A DNA stretch of 7,077 nt from an uncultured Alphaproteobacteria bacterium. GTDB taxonomy: Bacteria; Pseudomonadota; Alphaproteobacteria; Rhizobiales; Aestuariivirgaceae. Positions 1-6,411 of the stretch are shown one piece after another. Position numbers and translations under genes: made by a program. Under the pieces are notes generated by a model. That model saw nothing but the letters and a program-made list of their open reading frames with translations, had not been told where the DNA came from and searched no databases. Each line of letters opens with the position of its first letter. The first letter of the stretch is position 1. The stretch spans positions 1-7,077 of the forward strand of contig CALMLK010000200.1 in NCBI GenBank assembly GCA_937868035.1, given 5' to 3'.

Positions 1-84
1 GTGGATTGCCAGCGCCTCCATCACATCGGTCGAACCGGTGAAATCATCGCCGTAGTACGTCAACAGTTTTGCAAGCGCCGGCAT
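1..84 (-). CDS. oiaK: DUF1537 four-carbon acid sugar kinase, N-terminal fragment (probable 3-oxo-isoapionate kinase)
   Basis: Only the first 28 codons lie in the window; the gene runs off the left edge. They encode MPALAKLLTYYGDD followed by FTGSTDVMEALAIH. The YYGDDFTGSTD block (residues 10-20) is the N-terminal signature of the DUF1537/OtnK family, whose members are ATP-dependent kinases of four-carbon and branched acid sugars. The ATG (84-82) shares its A with the TGA of the upstream RLP gene, and an AAGGGGG ribosome-binding site (95-89) sits inside the end of that gene, so the two are probably translationally coupled. In the known apiose/apionate pathway the kinase OiaK makes the phosphorylated substrate used by the RLP. 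This pairing is why OiaK is preferred over the related 3-oxo-tetronate kinase OtnK. The family call is firm despite the short fragment; the substrate is inferred from the neighbour. Confidence 0.8.
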   Translation of the reverse strand, partial: MPALAKLLTYYGDDFTGSTDVMEALAIH

Positions 85-1352
85 CAGGCCCCCTTGCCAC
101 TGGCGAAGGTGGCGATGGATTGCGCCAGTTCGATGTGGTCGCGGGCATAGACGTCAAGCGGAATGCCTGCGACCGCGGCTTCCCAAGCTTGCCGCACGGC
201 CTTCACACCCGCGCCTGCACCACCGGGATGGGAGACAATGCCACCGCCGCAGAGATACATGAGGTCTTGCGTGCGGCCTGTGCGTTCGTAGGTTTCGGGG
301 GCCTGCCCGCCCCATTGGCCGGACCCCGCCACAGGGAGCGGGCAATCGGCAGGCGAGAACAGCGGCGTGCTGACAGCCTTGAAACTTGCAACGAAGCTGT
401 CGTCTGGTTCCCAGTATTTCACGCGGATGCCATTGATCTGGAACTGGTCCACGCCCAGGAGCCGCCAGAACTGCTGCCATACCTGAAAATCCATGCCGAG
501 CCCGGGATGGCGCGTGAGCACGTCCCAGCCGTTGCGGTGGGCGTGCAGAACAAGGCCGGAGCGCCTGCGCAGGAAAGCCATGGCGCCGAAGCCGATGGAG
601 TTGATGTTGATGACGGCGCAGTTGCCGCCGTGCTTCAGCACGATGTCGTGGTTGCGCATCATCTCGTCGGGGTCCGTGGCCGAGATGCCCCAGGCGTACA
701 TGACCTTCTTGCCGGTCTTCTGTTCGCGCTCCAGGATGAGCGGCATGATGGCTTTGACGCGGTCTTCCAGTGGCGAATAGGACGGTGACATCAGCTTCTC
801 GTCGTCCTTGACGAAATCCACATCCGCCGCGATCACATCCTTCACAAGCTCTGCCGTCTCATGCGGGCGCAGACCCAGCGCCGGCTTGATGATGGTGCCG
901 ATGATGGGGCGGCCCTGCACGCCCGTGAGCCTGCGCGAACCGGCAATGCCGAACTGCGGGCCAGGCCAGGCCTTGCCAAAGGCATCGGGGAGTTTCATGC
1001 CGGAGACGCGGATGCCGGTGAAGCCCTTGATGGAATAGACGCCGCCGATGGCGATGGTCATGAGCGCCGCGAGATCGGTGCCGATGGCGTCGAAGGGAAA
1101 GGCGATGTCGGCCTCGGCCCGGTTGAAGGGCCCTTGTTCCGCGGTGGGATAGGACGGCTGGGATGCGGGCGGCAGGGGACGCAAGGCCACGACGCGGGCC
1201 GCCACGCGGTTCTTCAGTTCCTCGGTTTCGCCGGGCACCGGCACGAAGGTGCCGGTGGATTGGTCGGACGCAATTTTCGCCGCCAGCTTTTCCGGACTGC
1301 CTGCTGTTTCGATCAGGTAGGTGAGGGTGATGAAAGACTGGTTTCTCGTCAT
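84..1352 (-). CDS. RuBisCO-like protein (form IV), probable 3-oxo-isoapionate-4-phosphate decarboxylase or transcarboxylase/hydrolase
   Basis: The 422-residue product has the two-domain RuBisCO large-subunit layout: an N-terminal alpha/beta domain (about 1-130) and a TIM barrel. Visible active-site landmarks are GTIIKPALGL (152-161; K156 corresponds to RuBisCO Lys175, A158 replaces Lys177), KDDE (182-185; K182 corresponds to the carbamylated lysine, followed by the Mg-binding D/E), HAHR (270-273), a loop-6 region ending VKYWE (311-315) with a lysine near Lys334, AGSG (342-345), and the phosphate-site GGGIVSHPGG (369-378). The substitutions and its place beside a sugar-acid kinase argue against CO2 fixation. 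RLPs next to this kinase act on 3-oxo-isoapionate-4-phosphate, either decarboxylating it to L-erythrulose-1-phosphate (OiaX) or splitting it to glycolate and 3-phosphoglycerate (OiaT). The sequence alone does not tell me which. The start gives an N-terminus (MTRNQSFITLTYLIE) typical of the family, although no good ribosome-binding site precedes it. The enzyme is cytoplasmic and its stop overlaps the kinase start by one base. Confidence 0.9.
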   Translation of the reverse strand: MTRNQSFITLTYLIETAGSPEKLAAKIASDQSTGTFVPVPGETEELKNRVAARVVALRPLPPASQPSYPTAEQGPFNRAEADIAFPFDAIGTDLAALMTIAIGGVYSIKGFTGIRVSGMKLPDAFGKAWPGPQFGIAGSRRLTGVQGRPIIGTIIKPALGLRPHETAELVKDVIAADVDFVKDDEKLMSPSYSPLEDRVKAIMPLILEREQKTGKKVMYAWGISATDPDEMMRNHDIVLKHGGNCAVININSIGFGAMAFLRRRSGLVLHAHRNGWDVLTRHPGLGMDFQVWQQFWRLLGVDQFQINGIRVKYWEPDDSFVASFKAVSTPLFSPADCPLPVAGSGQWGGQAPETYERTGRTQDLMYLCGGGIVSHPGGAGAGVKAVRQAWEAAVAGIPLDVYARDHIELAQSIATFASGKGA

Positions 1353-1359
1353 GACGGAA

Positions 1360-1380
1360 TGATGGTATCACGTGTTGTCA
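1360..1380. promoter_or_regulatory. Candidate operator for the adjacent FadR/GntR regulator
   Basis: The stretch holds TGATGGTATCA (1360-1370), in which TGAT and ATCA form a perfect 4-bp inverted repeat around GGT. It overlaps the palindrome CACGTG (1369-1374). A wider imperfect dyad, TGGTATCACGTGTTGTCA (1363-1380), matches at 6 of 9 half-site positions. E. coli NanR, which the adjacent regulator resembles, binds GGTATA repeats, and GGTATC occurs here at 1364-1369. The position, 8-28 bp upstream of the RLP start, would suit repression. The dyads are seen directly; the binding role is inferred. Confidence 0.35.
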
Positions 1381-1391
1381 ATGAAATGCAC

Positions 1392-1396
1392 AGAGG
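1392..1396 (+). promoter_or_regulatory. Ribosome-binding site supporting the GTG start of the regulator
   Basis: AGAGG lies 9 bases upstream of the GTG at 1406. The two upstream ATGs (1381 and 1386) are in other reading frames, so the GTG is the most plausible start. Confidence 0.55.
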
Positions 1397-1405
1397 CTTG
1401 GTCCC

Positions 1406-2140
1406 GTGGACACGACCGAACATATCGCCAAGCGAAAGTTGTCCGACGAGGTCTTTGACCGACTGAAGCGGATGCTGGTGGAAGGCGAGAAGACGCCGGG
1501 CAGCCTGATGCCTTCCGAGCGTGAGCTGATGGCCCGCTTCGGTGTCGGCCGCCCGGCCATCCGCGAGGCGATGCAGCAACTCGAATCCATGGGGCTTGTG
1601 GAAATCAATCACGGCGAGCGGGCGCGGGTGCTGGAACTCACGCCGCAGTCGCTGATGCGGCAGGTGGACCAGTCCGCCCGCATCATGCTGTCCATGTCGG
1701 CGGATTCGCTCGAACACCTCAAGGCCGCGCGCATCTTCTTCGAGCGCGGCATGGCGCGCGAGGCGGCGCAACGAGCCACCGATGAAGACTTGAAAGTGTT
1801 GCGCGCCACGCTGGACGAGCAGCGCCGCTTCCTGGGCGATGCGGACCAGTTCATTGCAGCCGACATGCGCTTCCATACGCAGATCGCAGCCATCTCGCGC
1901 AATCCCATCTTCACGGCGGTGAGCGAGGCGATGCTGGGCTGGCTCAAGACCTATCACGGCGAAATGCTGATCTGGACGGGCAAGGAAAAATATACGCTGG
2001 CCGAGCACGAGGAAATCATCTCGCACCTTGCCGCCAATGATCCGGATGCGGCAGAGGCGGCCATGGTGAAACACCTTGAACGGTCCCGGGCGCTTTACGT
2101 GGCACTCCCGCACGGCGCAATCAGCCCAGCAGCGCGCTGA
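1406..2140 (+). CDS. FadR-subfamily GntR transcriptional regulator, NanR-like
   Basis: The 244-residue protein has an N-terminal winged helix-turn-helix (about 10-76; recognition segment PSERELMARFGVGRPAIREA at 36-55) and a C-terminal FCD ligand-binding domain (about 102-229). The expected FCD metal-site residues are present: D153 and H157 in DMRFH, H201 in EHEEI and H223 in KHL. Thus a metal-coordinated sugar acid or sugar phosphate is a plausible effector. The segment GLVEINHGERARV (63-75) closely resembles E. coli NanR, as I recall that sequence, but nothing here points to sialic acid metabolism. It is divergent from the RLP gene and convergent with the transport/dehydrogenase operon, so it most likely represses one or both until an apiose-pathway intermediate accumulates. 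It uses a GTG start. Its last 20 bases overlap the 3' end of the dehydrogenase gene on the opposite strand. Confidence 0.92.
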   Translation: MDTTEHIAKRKLSDEVFDRLKRMLVEGEKTPGSLMPSERELMARFGVGRPAIREAMQQLESMGLVEINHGERARVLELTPQSLMRQVDQSARIMLSMSADSLEHLKAARIFFERGMAREAAQRATDEDLKVLRATLDEQRRFLGDADQFIAADMRFHTQIAAISRNPIFTAVSEAMLGWLKTYHGEMLIWTGKEKYTLAEHEEIISHLAANDPDAAEAAMVKHLERSRALYVALPHGAISPAAR

Positions 2141-3155
2141 GCGGAACGGTGCGTTTTTCCGCCGCTGACTGATAGACCGCCTCGACCAGGGCAAAGGTCT
2201 TGAGATTGTCACGGCCCGACGTCTGCGGCTCGCTGCCGGCCCGCAGGCAATCGACCCAGTGCTGCTCGATGAGCGCGACGCTTTCCTGGATGTTGTGCCA
2301 CGGCCGTGAGGCCCAGGGCAGCAGCGGTGGCGAGACGTCCTCGTGGCGCGTGCCGGCGGGAGAGGTGACTGCCAGTCTGTAGCCCTGCCCCAGGCGCAAA
2401 CTTCCCCGGCTGCTGTCGATCTCGATCAGCGTTTCCGGGAAGGCTTCCCTTTCAAGGCGCGTGGCATACGAACAATCGACGATGGAGGCGACGCCATTGC
2501 CATGGTCCAACAGGATGGTGGCCACGTCTTCGCCCTTGATGCCGGGATTGACCCGTGTGATGCGGGCGCTGACATTCTCGGCATCGCCGAGCAGGAAGCG
2601 CGCCACATCGAGTGCGTGAATGCCCAGGTCTTCCACGATGAAGCGTTCGCCTTCCGCCAGATAGGGCTGGCCCGAAAACACGTCATAGGCCGAACGGAAC
2701 GACACGCGGCCCCAGAAGACATCGCCGATTTCGCCTGACGCGATCACCCGCTTCACCTGCTGGATGGCGGACTGCCAGCGGAAGTTCTCGTGCACCATGA
2801 GGGGCACGCCCGCCTTGTCGCAGGCGGCGACGATGGCTTTTGCATCGGCGAGTGTAGGCGCGAATGGTTTCTGGCAGATGACCGCCTTGCCGTGGGATGC
2901 GGCCAGTTCGGCCAGCATGCGGTGAGAGGGTGCGGTGGTGGCGATGTCGACGAAATCAATATCCTCCCGCGCCAGCATCTGGGCTGCGTCGCGGTAGCGG
3001 GCGACAATGCCGAACTGGTCGCCCACTGTGTTCAGGCGCTCCTCCGAGCGGTCACAGATGGCGACGATTTCGGCGCCCGCCGCATCCCGCCACCCGTGGA
3101 GATGATTGACGGCGAAGAAACCGCAACCGATGAGCGCGCCCCGAAAATTCTTCAT
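2121..3155 (-). CDS. apsD: Gfo/Idh/MocA family oxidoreductase, probable D-apiose dehydrogenase
   Basis: The 344-residue protein starts with a Rossmann fold: GALIGCGFF (6-14) as the dinucleotide loop and D35 at the end of the second strand, which favours NAD over NADP. The family's EKP motif appears as QKP (95-97), with catalytic K96. The second active-site motif, EDLGIHALDVARFLLG (175-190), supplies D176 and H180. The N-terminus GALIGCGFFAVNHLHGW resembles ApsD, which oxidises D-apiose to apionolactone; this rests on memory of that family and not on a search. The neighbouring RLP, kinase and pentose-type importer support the role. Other Gfo/Idh sugar dehydrogenases remain possible. AGG lies about 7 bases before the ATG, and only 3 bases separate this gene from the upstream permease stop, so it is the last gene of the transport operon. 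Confidence 0.75.
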   Translation of the reverse strand: MKNFRGALIGCGFFAVNHLHGWRDAAGAEIVAICDRSEERLNTVGDQFGIVARYRDAAQMLAREDIDFVDIATTAPSHRMLAELAASHGKAVICQKPFAPTLADAKAIVAACDKAGVPLMVHENFRWQSAIQQVKRVIASGEIGDVFWGRVSFRSAYDVFSGQPYLAEGERFIVEDLGIHALDVARFLLGDAENVSARITRVNPGIKGEDVATILLDHGNGVASIVDCSYATRLEREAFPETLIEIDSSRGSLRLGQGYRLAVTSPAGTRHEDVSPPLLPWASRPWHNIQESVALIEQHWVDCLRAGSEPQTSGRDNLKTFALVEAVYQSAAEKRTVPLSALLG

Positions 3156-3158
3156 GGT

Positions 3159-4208
3159 TCAACCTGCCTTGGCCATCTGCATCAACGCCACCCGCTGCTG
3201 CAGGCGGCGCTGGGCCTGATCAATCACGACGGCGAAGATAATGACAAGCCCTTTGATGACCATCTGCCAGAACGTGCTGACGCCCATCATCACGAGGCCA
3301 TCGGAAAGGATGCCGATCACGAAGGCCCCGATGATGGTGCCGCCCACCGTTCCCCGGCCACCCGACATGGAGGTGCCACCCAGAACAGCCGCCGCGATGG
3401 CATTCAGTTAGAAACTTTCGCCCGTGGCCGGATGGGCCGCCATGAGTTCGGACGAGATGATGATGCCGACGATTGCCGCGCAGAAGCCGGAGAACATGTA
3501 GACCGCCATCTTCACACGGTTGACCCGCACGCCCGACATGCGGGCCGCTCTTTCGTTGCCGCCCACGGCGAAGACGTGCCGGCCGATGGGCGTGAAGCGC
3601 GCCACGTAAGCCGCCGCCAGCGCCAAGATGATGAGGACCCACACCGACATGGGAAGCCCCAGGGCGCGCGTGGTGCCAATCCAGCCGAAGCCCTGCGTGC
3701 CAAGGTCCGCATTGCCCACAAGGTTCGGAAATGTGGCGCCGCCCGAGAGAAGAAGCCCCGCACCGCGCGCAACGTAAAGGGTGCCGAGCGTGGCAATGAA
3801 GGGGGCCACATTGAGCCTCGTGATCAGAAGTCCGTTGATGATGCCGATGCCGACACCCACCGCCAGCGTGATCAGCACCACTTCGACCACGTTGAAGTAG
3901 ACCGTCCAGCCGCCGGGCAGATCAACGCCATTGAGGATCAGCCCGCCCGCCACCATGCCGCAGAGGCCGACGATTGAACCCACCGACAGGTCAATGCCGC
4001 CGGTGATGATGACGAAAGTCATGCCCATGGCGAGGAAGGCGTTGAGCGCCACGTGTTTCGACATGAGCACGAAGTTGGCGGAACTCAGGAAGTTCGGCGC
4101 GAAGATGGAGAAGAAGATCAGCACCACGAAAAGCGCAATGAAGGTGCGAAGCTTCATGATGGCCAGCAGCAGCGAGCCTTTTTCCGTTTCCCGCGTGGCC
4201 ATGGTCAT
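3159..4208 (-). pseudogene. CUT2 sugar ABC transporter permease (RbsC-like), interrupted by one in-frame TAA
   Basis: Reading through one stop gives 349 codon positions, close to normal length for RbsC-family inner-membrane permeases. The family signature TGGIDLSVGS (69-78) and the segment LLITRLNVAPFIATLGT (127-143) are intact. Hydrophobic membrane stretches lie at about 20-38, 55-69, 75-92, 108-128, 187-203 and 233-253. Codon 267 (3410-3408) is TAA. The same frame then continues LNAIAAAVLGGTSM SGGRGTVGGT, the conserved C-terminal family block, to a TGA at 3161-3159. Family members usually have a Glu or similar residue before L(D/N)AIAA, so a G-to-T change from GAA to TAA explains the stop without any frame change. 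The break removes the last 82 residues, including the final membrane helices; ATG 3368 could start only a 69-residue tail. The gene overlaps the ATPase gene by 4 bp (ATGA). Either a recent mutation or a sequencing error is possible. Confidence 0.88.
3408..3410 (-). other. In-frame nonsense codon (TAA) in the permease gene
   Basis: The codons GAA AGT TTC TAA CTG AAT GCC read E-S-F-stop-L-N-A. Both flanks match conserved permease sequence in the same frame, so this is a point substitution and not an indel. Confidence 0.9.
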
Positions 4209-5740
4209 GCTGCCCTTGCTTTCCTGTGACCGACCATGGAGGCCGTCACGATATCTGTTTCGGTGATGGATGCGCGGTCATGGATTGCCACCATGCGGCC
4301 ATTGCTCATGACGCCGATGCGGTCGGAGAGCGCCATCACCTCGTCGAGGTCGGAGGTGACGAAGACGATGCCGATGCCGTCCGCGGCGAGTTTCCGCATG
4401 GTGCGGAACACATCGGCCTTGGCACCCACATCAATGCCGCGGCTCGGTTCATCCATGAGGAGGACCTTCGGCCGCGTCATCAGGGCCTTGCCGATCACGA
4501 CCTTCTGCTGGTTGCCGCCGGACAGGGAGGACACATCGAAGTCCGTGCGCGGGGCCTTGATGGAGAGCTTCTGCACGGCATCCGCCACCTCTGCGGCTTC
4601 ATCCGCCGGGCGCAGGTGGAAGATTCTCGCGAGGCGGCGAAGTGATGAGAGCGTGAGGTTGGAGGCGATGGAGAGGATGGTGACCAGGCCGTCGCGCTGC
4701 CGGTCTTCCGGAATGAGGCTCAGTCCGGCGGCGATGCGTGCGGCCGTATCGGCGCGGTCGACGTTGGCGCCCGCTACCTCCACATGGCCTTTCGCCTGCG
4801 GGTGCCTGCCCACGATGCATTCCAGCAATTCACTGCGGCCAGCACCCATCAAGCCGTAGATGCCGAAGATTTCGCCTGCCCGCACGTCGAAGCTCACATG
4901 GTCAACCGCCAAACCGCCGGTCGTCCGCGGGAGCATGATGTCCGTGCAAGTGAGCACGGGCGCGCCAAATGCGTGGGCCGCTGGCTTTGAAAAATCCTTG
5001 GCGTCGGAGCCGATCATCTGGCGCACGATCCAGCGCGTATCGACGTTGGCCATGCGTTCGCTTCCGGTGACGGCGCCATCGCGCAGCACAGTGATATAAT
5101 CGCCGATGCGGATGAGTTCTTCCAGCCGGTGCGAGATGTAAACGATAGCGACGCCCTGCTTCTTCAGGTCTGCGATCACGCGGAACAGCACGTCCACCTC
5201 AGCCGCACTCAGTGCCGAGGTCGGCTCGTCGAAGATGATGATGCGGGAATTGAGAGAGACGGCCTTGGCAATCTCCACCAGCTGCTGCTGACCGATCATC
5301 AGATCTTCCACCAGCATGTTGGGGCGGATGCCAGCCTCCAGACGGTCGAGGATCTGGAGCGCGCGGCTCTCCTGCCGGGCATGATCGATGTGGATTGCGC
5401 CGCGGGTGATTTCCCGCGACATGAAGATGTTCTCGGCGACGGTCAGGTTGCCCAGCAGGTTCAGTTCCTGGAAGACCATGCTGATGCCCTTGGCCTCGGC
5501 GTCAGCGGGACGGTTGAAATGAACGTCCTGTCCATCGAGCAGGATCCGGCCCAGCGTCGGCTGTTCCACGCCCGCGATGATCTTCATCATGGTGGACTTG
5601 CCTGCGCCGTTCTCGCCCACGAGGACGGTGACAGCACCCTTGCGAATGTCGATGGAGGCGTGCTTCAGGGCCACGGTGCCGGAATAAACCTTGGTCACGT
5701 CTTCGAGGCGGAGGATGATGTCGCCATCACCGGCACTCAT
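4205..5740 (-). CDS. CUT2 sugar ABC transporter ATP-binding protein (RbsA/XylG-like, two nucleotide-binding domains)
   Basis: The 511-residue protein carries two fused ABC ATPase domains, the hallmark of CUT2 importers for pentoses and related sugars. Domain 1 has Walker A GENGAGKST (42-50), Q-loop VFQELN (89-94), signature IGQQQ (149-153), Walker B IIIFDEP (167-173) and H-loop H204. Domain 2 has a degenerate Walker A GLMGAGRSE (296-304, Arg for the usual Lys), a canonical LSGGNQQK signature (406-413), Walker B VLLMDEP (426-432) and Ser463 where the H-loop histidine would be. This asymmetry is normal for RbsA-type proteins and does not indicate decay. It would power sugar import from the cytoplasmic face of the permease. 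GAGGT (5751-5747) precedes the start; both ends overlap neighbours by 4 bp (ATGA), indicating tight translational coupling. The likely substrate, D-apiose, is inferred from context. Confidence 0.96.
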   Translation of the reverse strand: MSAGDGDIILRLEDVTKVYSGTVALKHASIDIRKGAVTVLVGENGAGKSTMMKIIAGVEQPTLGRILLDGQDVHFNRPADAEAKGISMVFQELNLLGNLTVAENIFMSREITRGAIHIDHARQESRALQILDRLEAGIRPNMLVEDLMIGQQQLVEIAKAVSLNSRIIIFDEPTSALSAAEVDVLFRVIADLKKQGVAIVYISHRLEELIRIGDYITVLRDGAVTGSERMANVDTRWIVRQMIGSDAKDFSKPAAHAFGAPVLTCTDIMLPRTTGGLAVDHVSFDVRAGEIFGIYGLMGAGRSELLECIVGRHPQAKGHVEVAGANVDRADTAARIAAGLSLIPEDRQRDGLVTILSIASNLTLSSLRRLARIFHLRPADEAAEVADAVQKLSIKAPRTDFDVSSLSGGNQQKVVIGKALMTRPKVLLMDEPSRGIDVGAKADVFRTMRKLAADGIGIVFVTSDLDEVMALSDRIGVMSNGRMVAIHDRASITETDIVTASMVGHRKARAA

Positions 5741-6393
5741 GGTGTGACCTCGATCATCAGGGGAGTCACCAGCGGCAAGGCTGCTCCGGCGGGCAAGGGA
5801 AATGCGCCCAGCACCTGGGCCTGCTTTCCCACCAGGTTCTCGCGCGGCAGTGTGTTCAGTACCTTGGCATTCAGGTGCGTGTTGAAGGCCTTGCCGAACT
5901 GGGCAAAATCAATCTGGTTGGTAAAGTCGTTGAAGTTCACGAAGTCGAGGGAGTCGCGGATCGCCGTACCGCGTATGACCGGGCCAATCTGCACCTGCGC
6001 GTCGGCCGTGCCGTCACCATTGGTGTCGACGTCGATCAGGGCGGCGCGCGATTGCGTGTTGGCCGCAACGATCTTGCCGCTGATGGTGCTGAGGAGTGTC
6101 CAGGGGGCGCTGCCACCCTTCTCCTTGAATCCGTATTTCGCTCCGGCGGCGTGCGCGTTGGCCGTGATGGCGGCGGTCACATCGGCGAAGGGGCCGGCTT
6201 TCGCCTTGGCATAGGGCAGGACTTTCGTCTCCCACATCCCTGCCACCTTGCTGTCAAACCCCTTGTCGGGTGCTTCAGCGGAATTGTTGGACGCCGGCTT
6301 GTGCTTCTCGGCCGTCGGCACGAACTTGCATCCGGCGAGGACAAGGCAGGCCAGAAGCACGGCAAGGAGTCTCGTCATCGTGACCATCATCAT
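5737..6393 (-). CDS. DUF2291 lipoprotein associated with CUT2 sugar transporters
   Basis: The product has a lipoprotein signal peptide: a basic TR, the hydrophobic run LLAVLLACLVLAG and a lipobox LAGC with the lipidated Cys at 22. It should be anchored in a membrane and face the periplasm. The body matches DUF2291: FDSKVAGMWETKVLPYAKAK near the start, APWT (about 96-99), QIGPVIRGTAIRD (135-147) and FNDFTNQIDFAQ (154-165). Members typically occur in CUT2 importer operons; their function is unknown, so a role as a transporter accessory is inference. DTNGDGTAD (123-131) fits the DxNGDGxxD calcium-loop pattern. The start is ambiguous: GTG 6396 and ATG at 6393, 6390, 6387 and 6378 are all in frame. 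ATG 6393 was chosen because AAGG lies 9 bases upstream; numbering follows that choice. The 3' end overlaps the ATPase start by 4 bp. Confidence 0.9.
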   Translation of the reverse strand: MMMVTMTRLLAVLLACLVLAGCKFVPTAEKHKPASNNSAEAPDKGFDSKVAGMWETKVLPYAKAKAGPFADVTAAITANAHAAGAKYGFKEKGGSAPWTLLSTISGKIVAANTQSRAALIDVDTNGDGTADAQVQIGPVIRGTAIRDSLDFVNFNDFTNQIDFAQFGKAFNTHLNAKVLNTLPRENLVGKQAQVLGAFPLPAGAALPLVTPLMIEVTP

Positions 6394-6411
6394 CACATGC
6401 AGCCTTGCAGG

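Larger units (their letters stand above)
1353..1405. promoter_or_regulatory. Divergent intergenic control region between the RLP operon and the regulator gene
   Basis: This 53-bp spacer lies between two divergent start codons, so it should hold the promoters of both the RLP-kinase unit and the regulator, or their leaders. No convincing -35/-10 pair was found on either strand. A perfect TTGACA occurs on the minus strand (1381-1376), but no -10-like hexamer follows at 16-18 bp. The region is locally richer in A+T than the flanking genes and contains the dyad described separately. Confidence 0.6.

Noticed and set aside
84..1352. True CO2-fixing RuBisCO large subunit
   Set aside because: The protein is only 422 residues, has Ala at the Lys177 position, and is not next to a small subunit or phosphoribulokinase in the window.
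859..1371. Alternative minus-strand frame of 170 codons overlapping the RLP start
   Set aside because: Its translation is dominated by Arg, His and Pro and it is out of frame with the clear RLP reading.
1376..1381. Perfect TTGACA -35 box on the minus strand upstream of the RLP
   Set aside because: At 16-18 bp spacing the downstream sequence (TTCCGT/TCCGTC) is not -10-like, and it would leave almost no leader before the ATG.
3408..3410. Recoding of the permease stop as selenocysteine or pyrrolysine
   Set aside because: The codon is TAA, whereas those recodings use TGA or TAG; a point mutation or sequence error is simpler.
2790..3977. Long plus-strand open frame of 395 codons
   Set aside because: It lies antisense to the dehydrogenase and permease genes. 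Its translation is rich in His, Asp and Arg with no recognisable domain, as expected for the opposite strand of GC-rich coding DNA.
4205..5740. Degenerate second Walker A and missing second H-loop histidine read as ATPase decay
   Set aside because: Arg in the second P-loop and Ser at the H-loop are usual in RbsA-type two-domain ATPases.
5129..6214. Plus-strand open frame of 361 codons
   Set aside because: It is antisense to the ATPase and lipoprotein genes, crosses their boundary, and has no recognisable motif; the minus-strand proteins are unambiguous.
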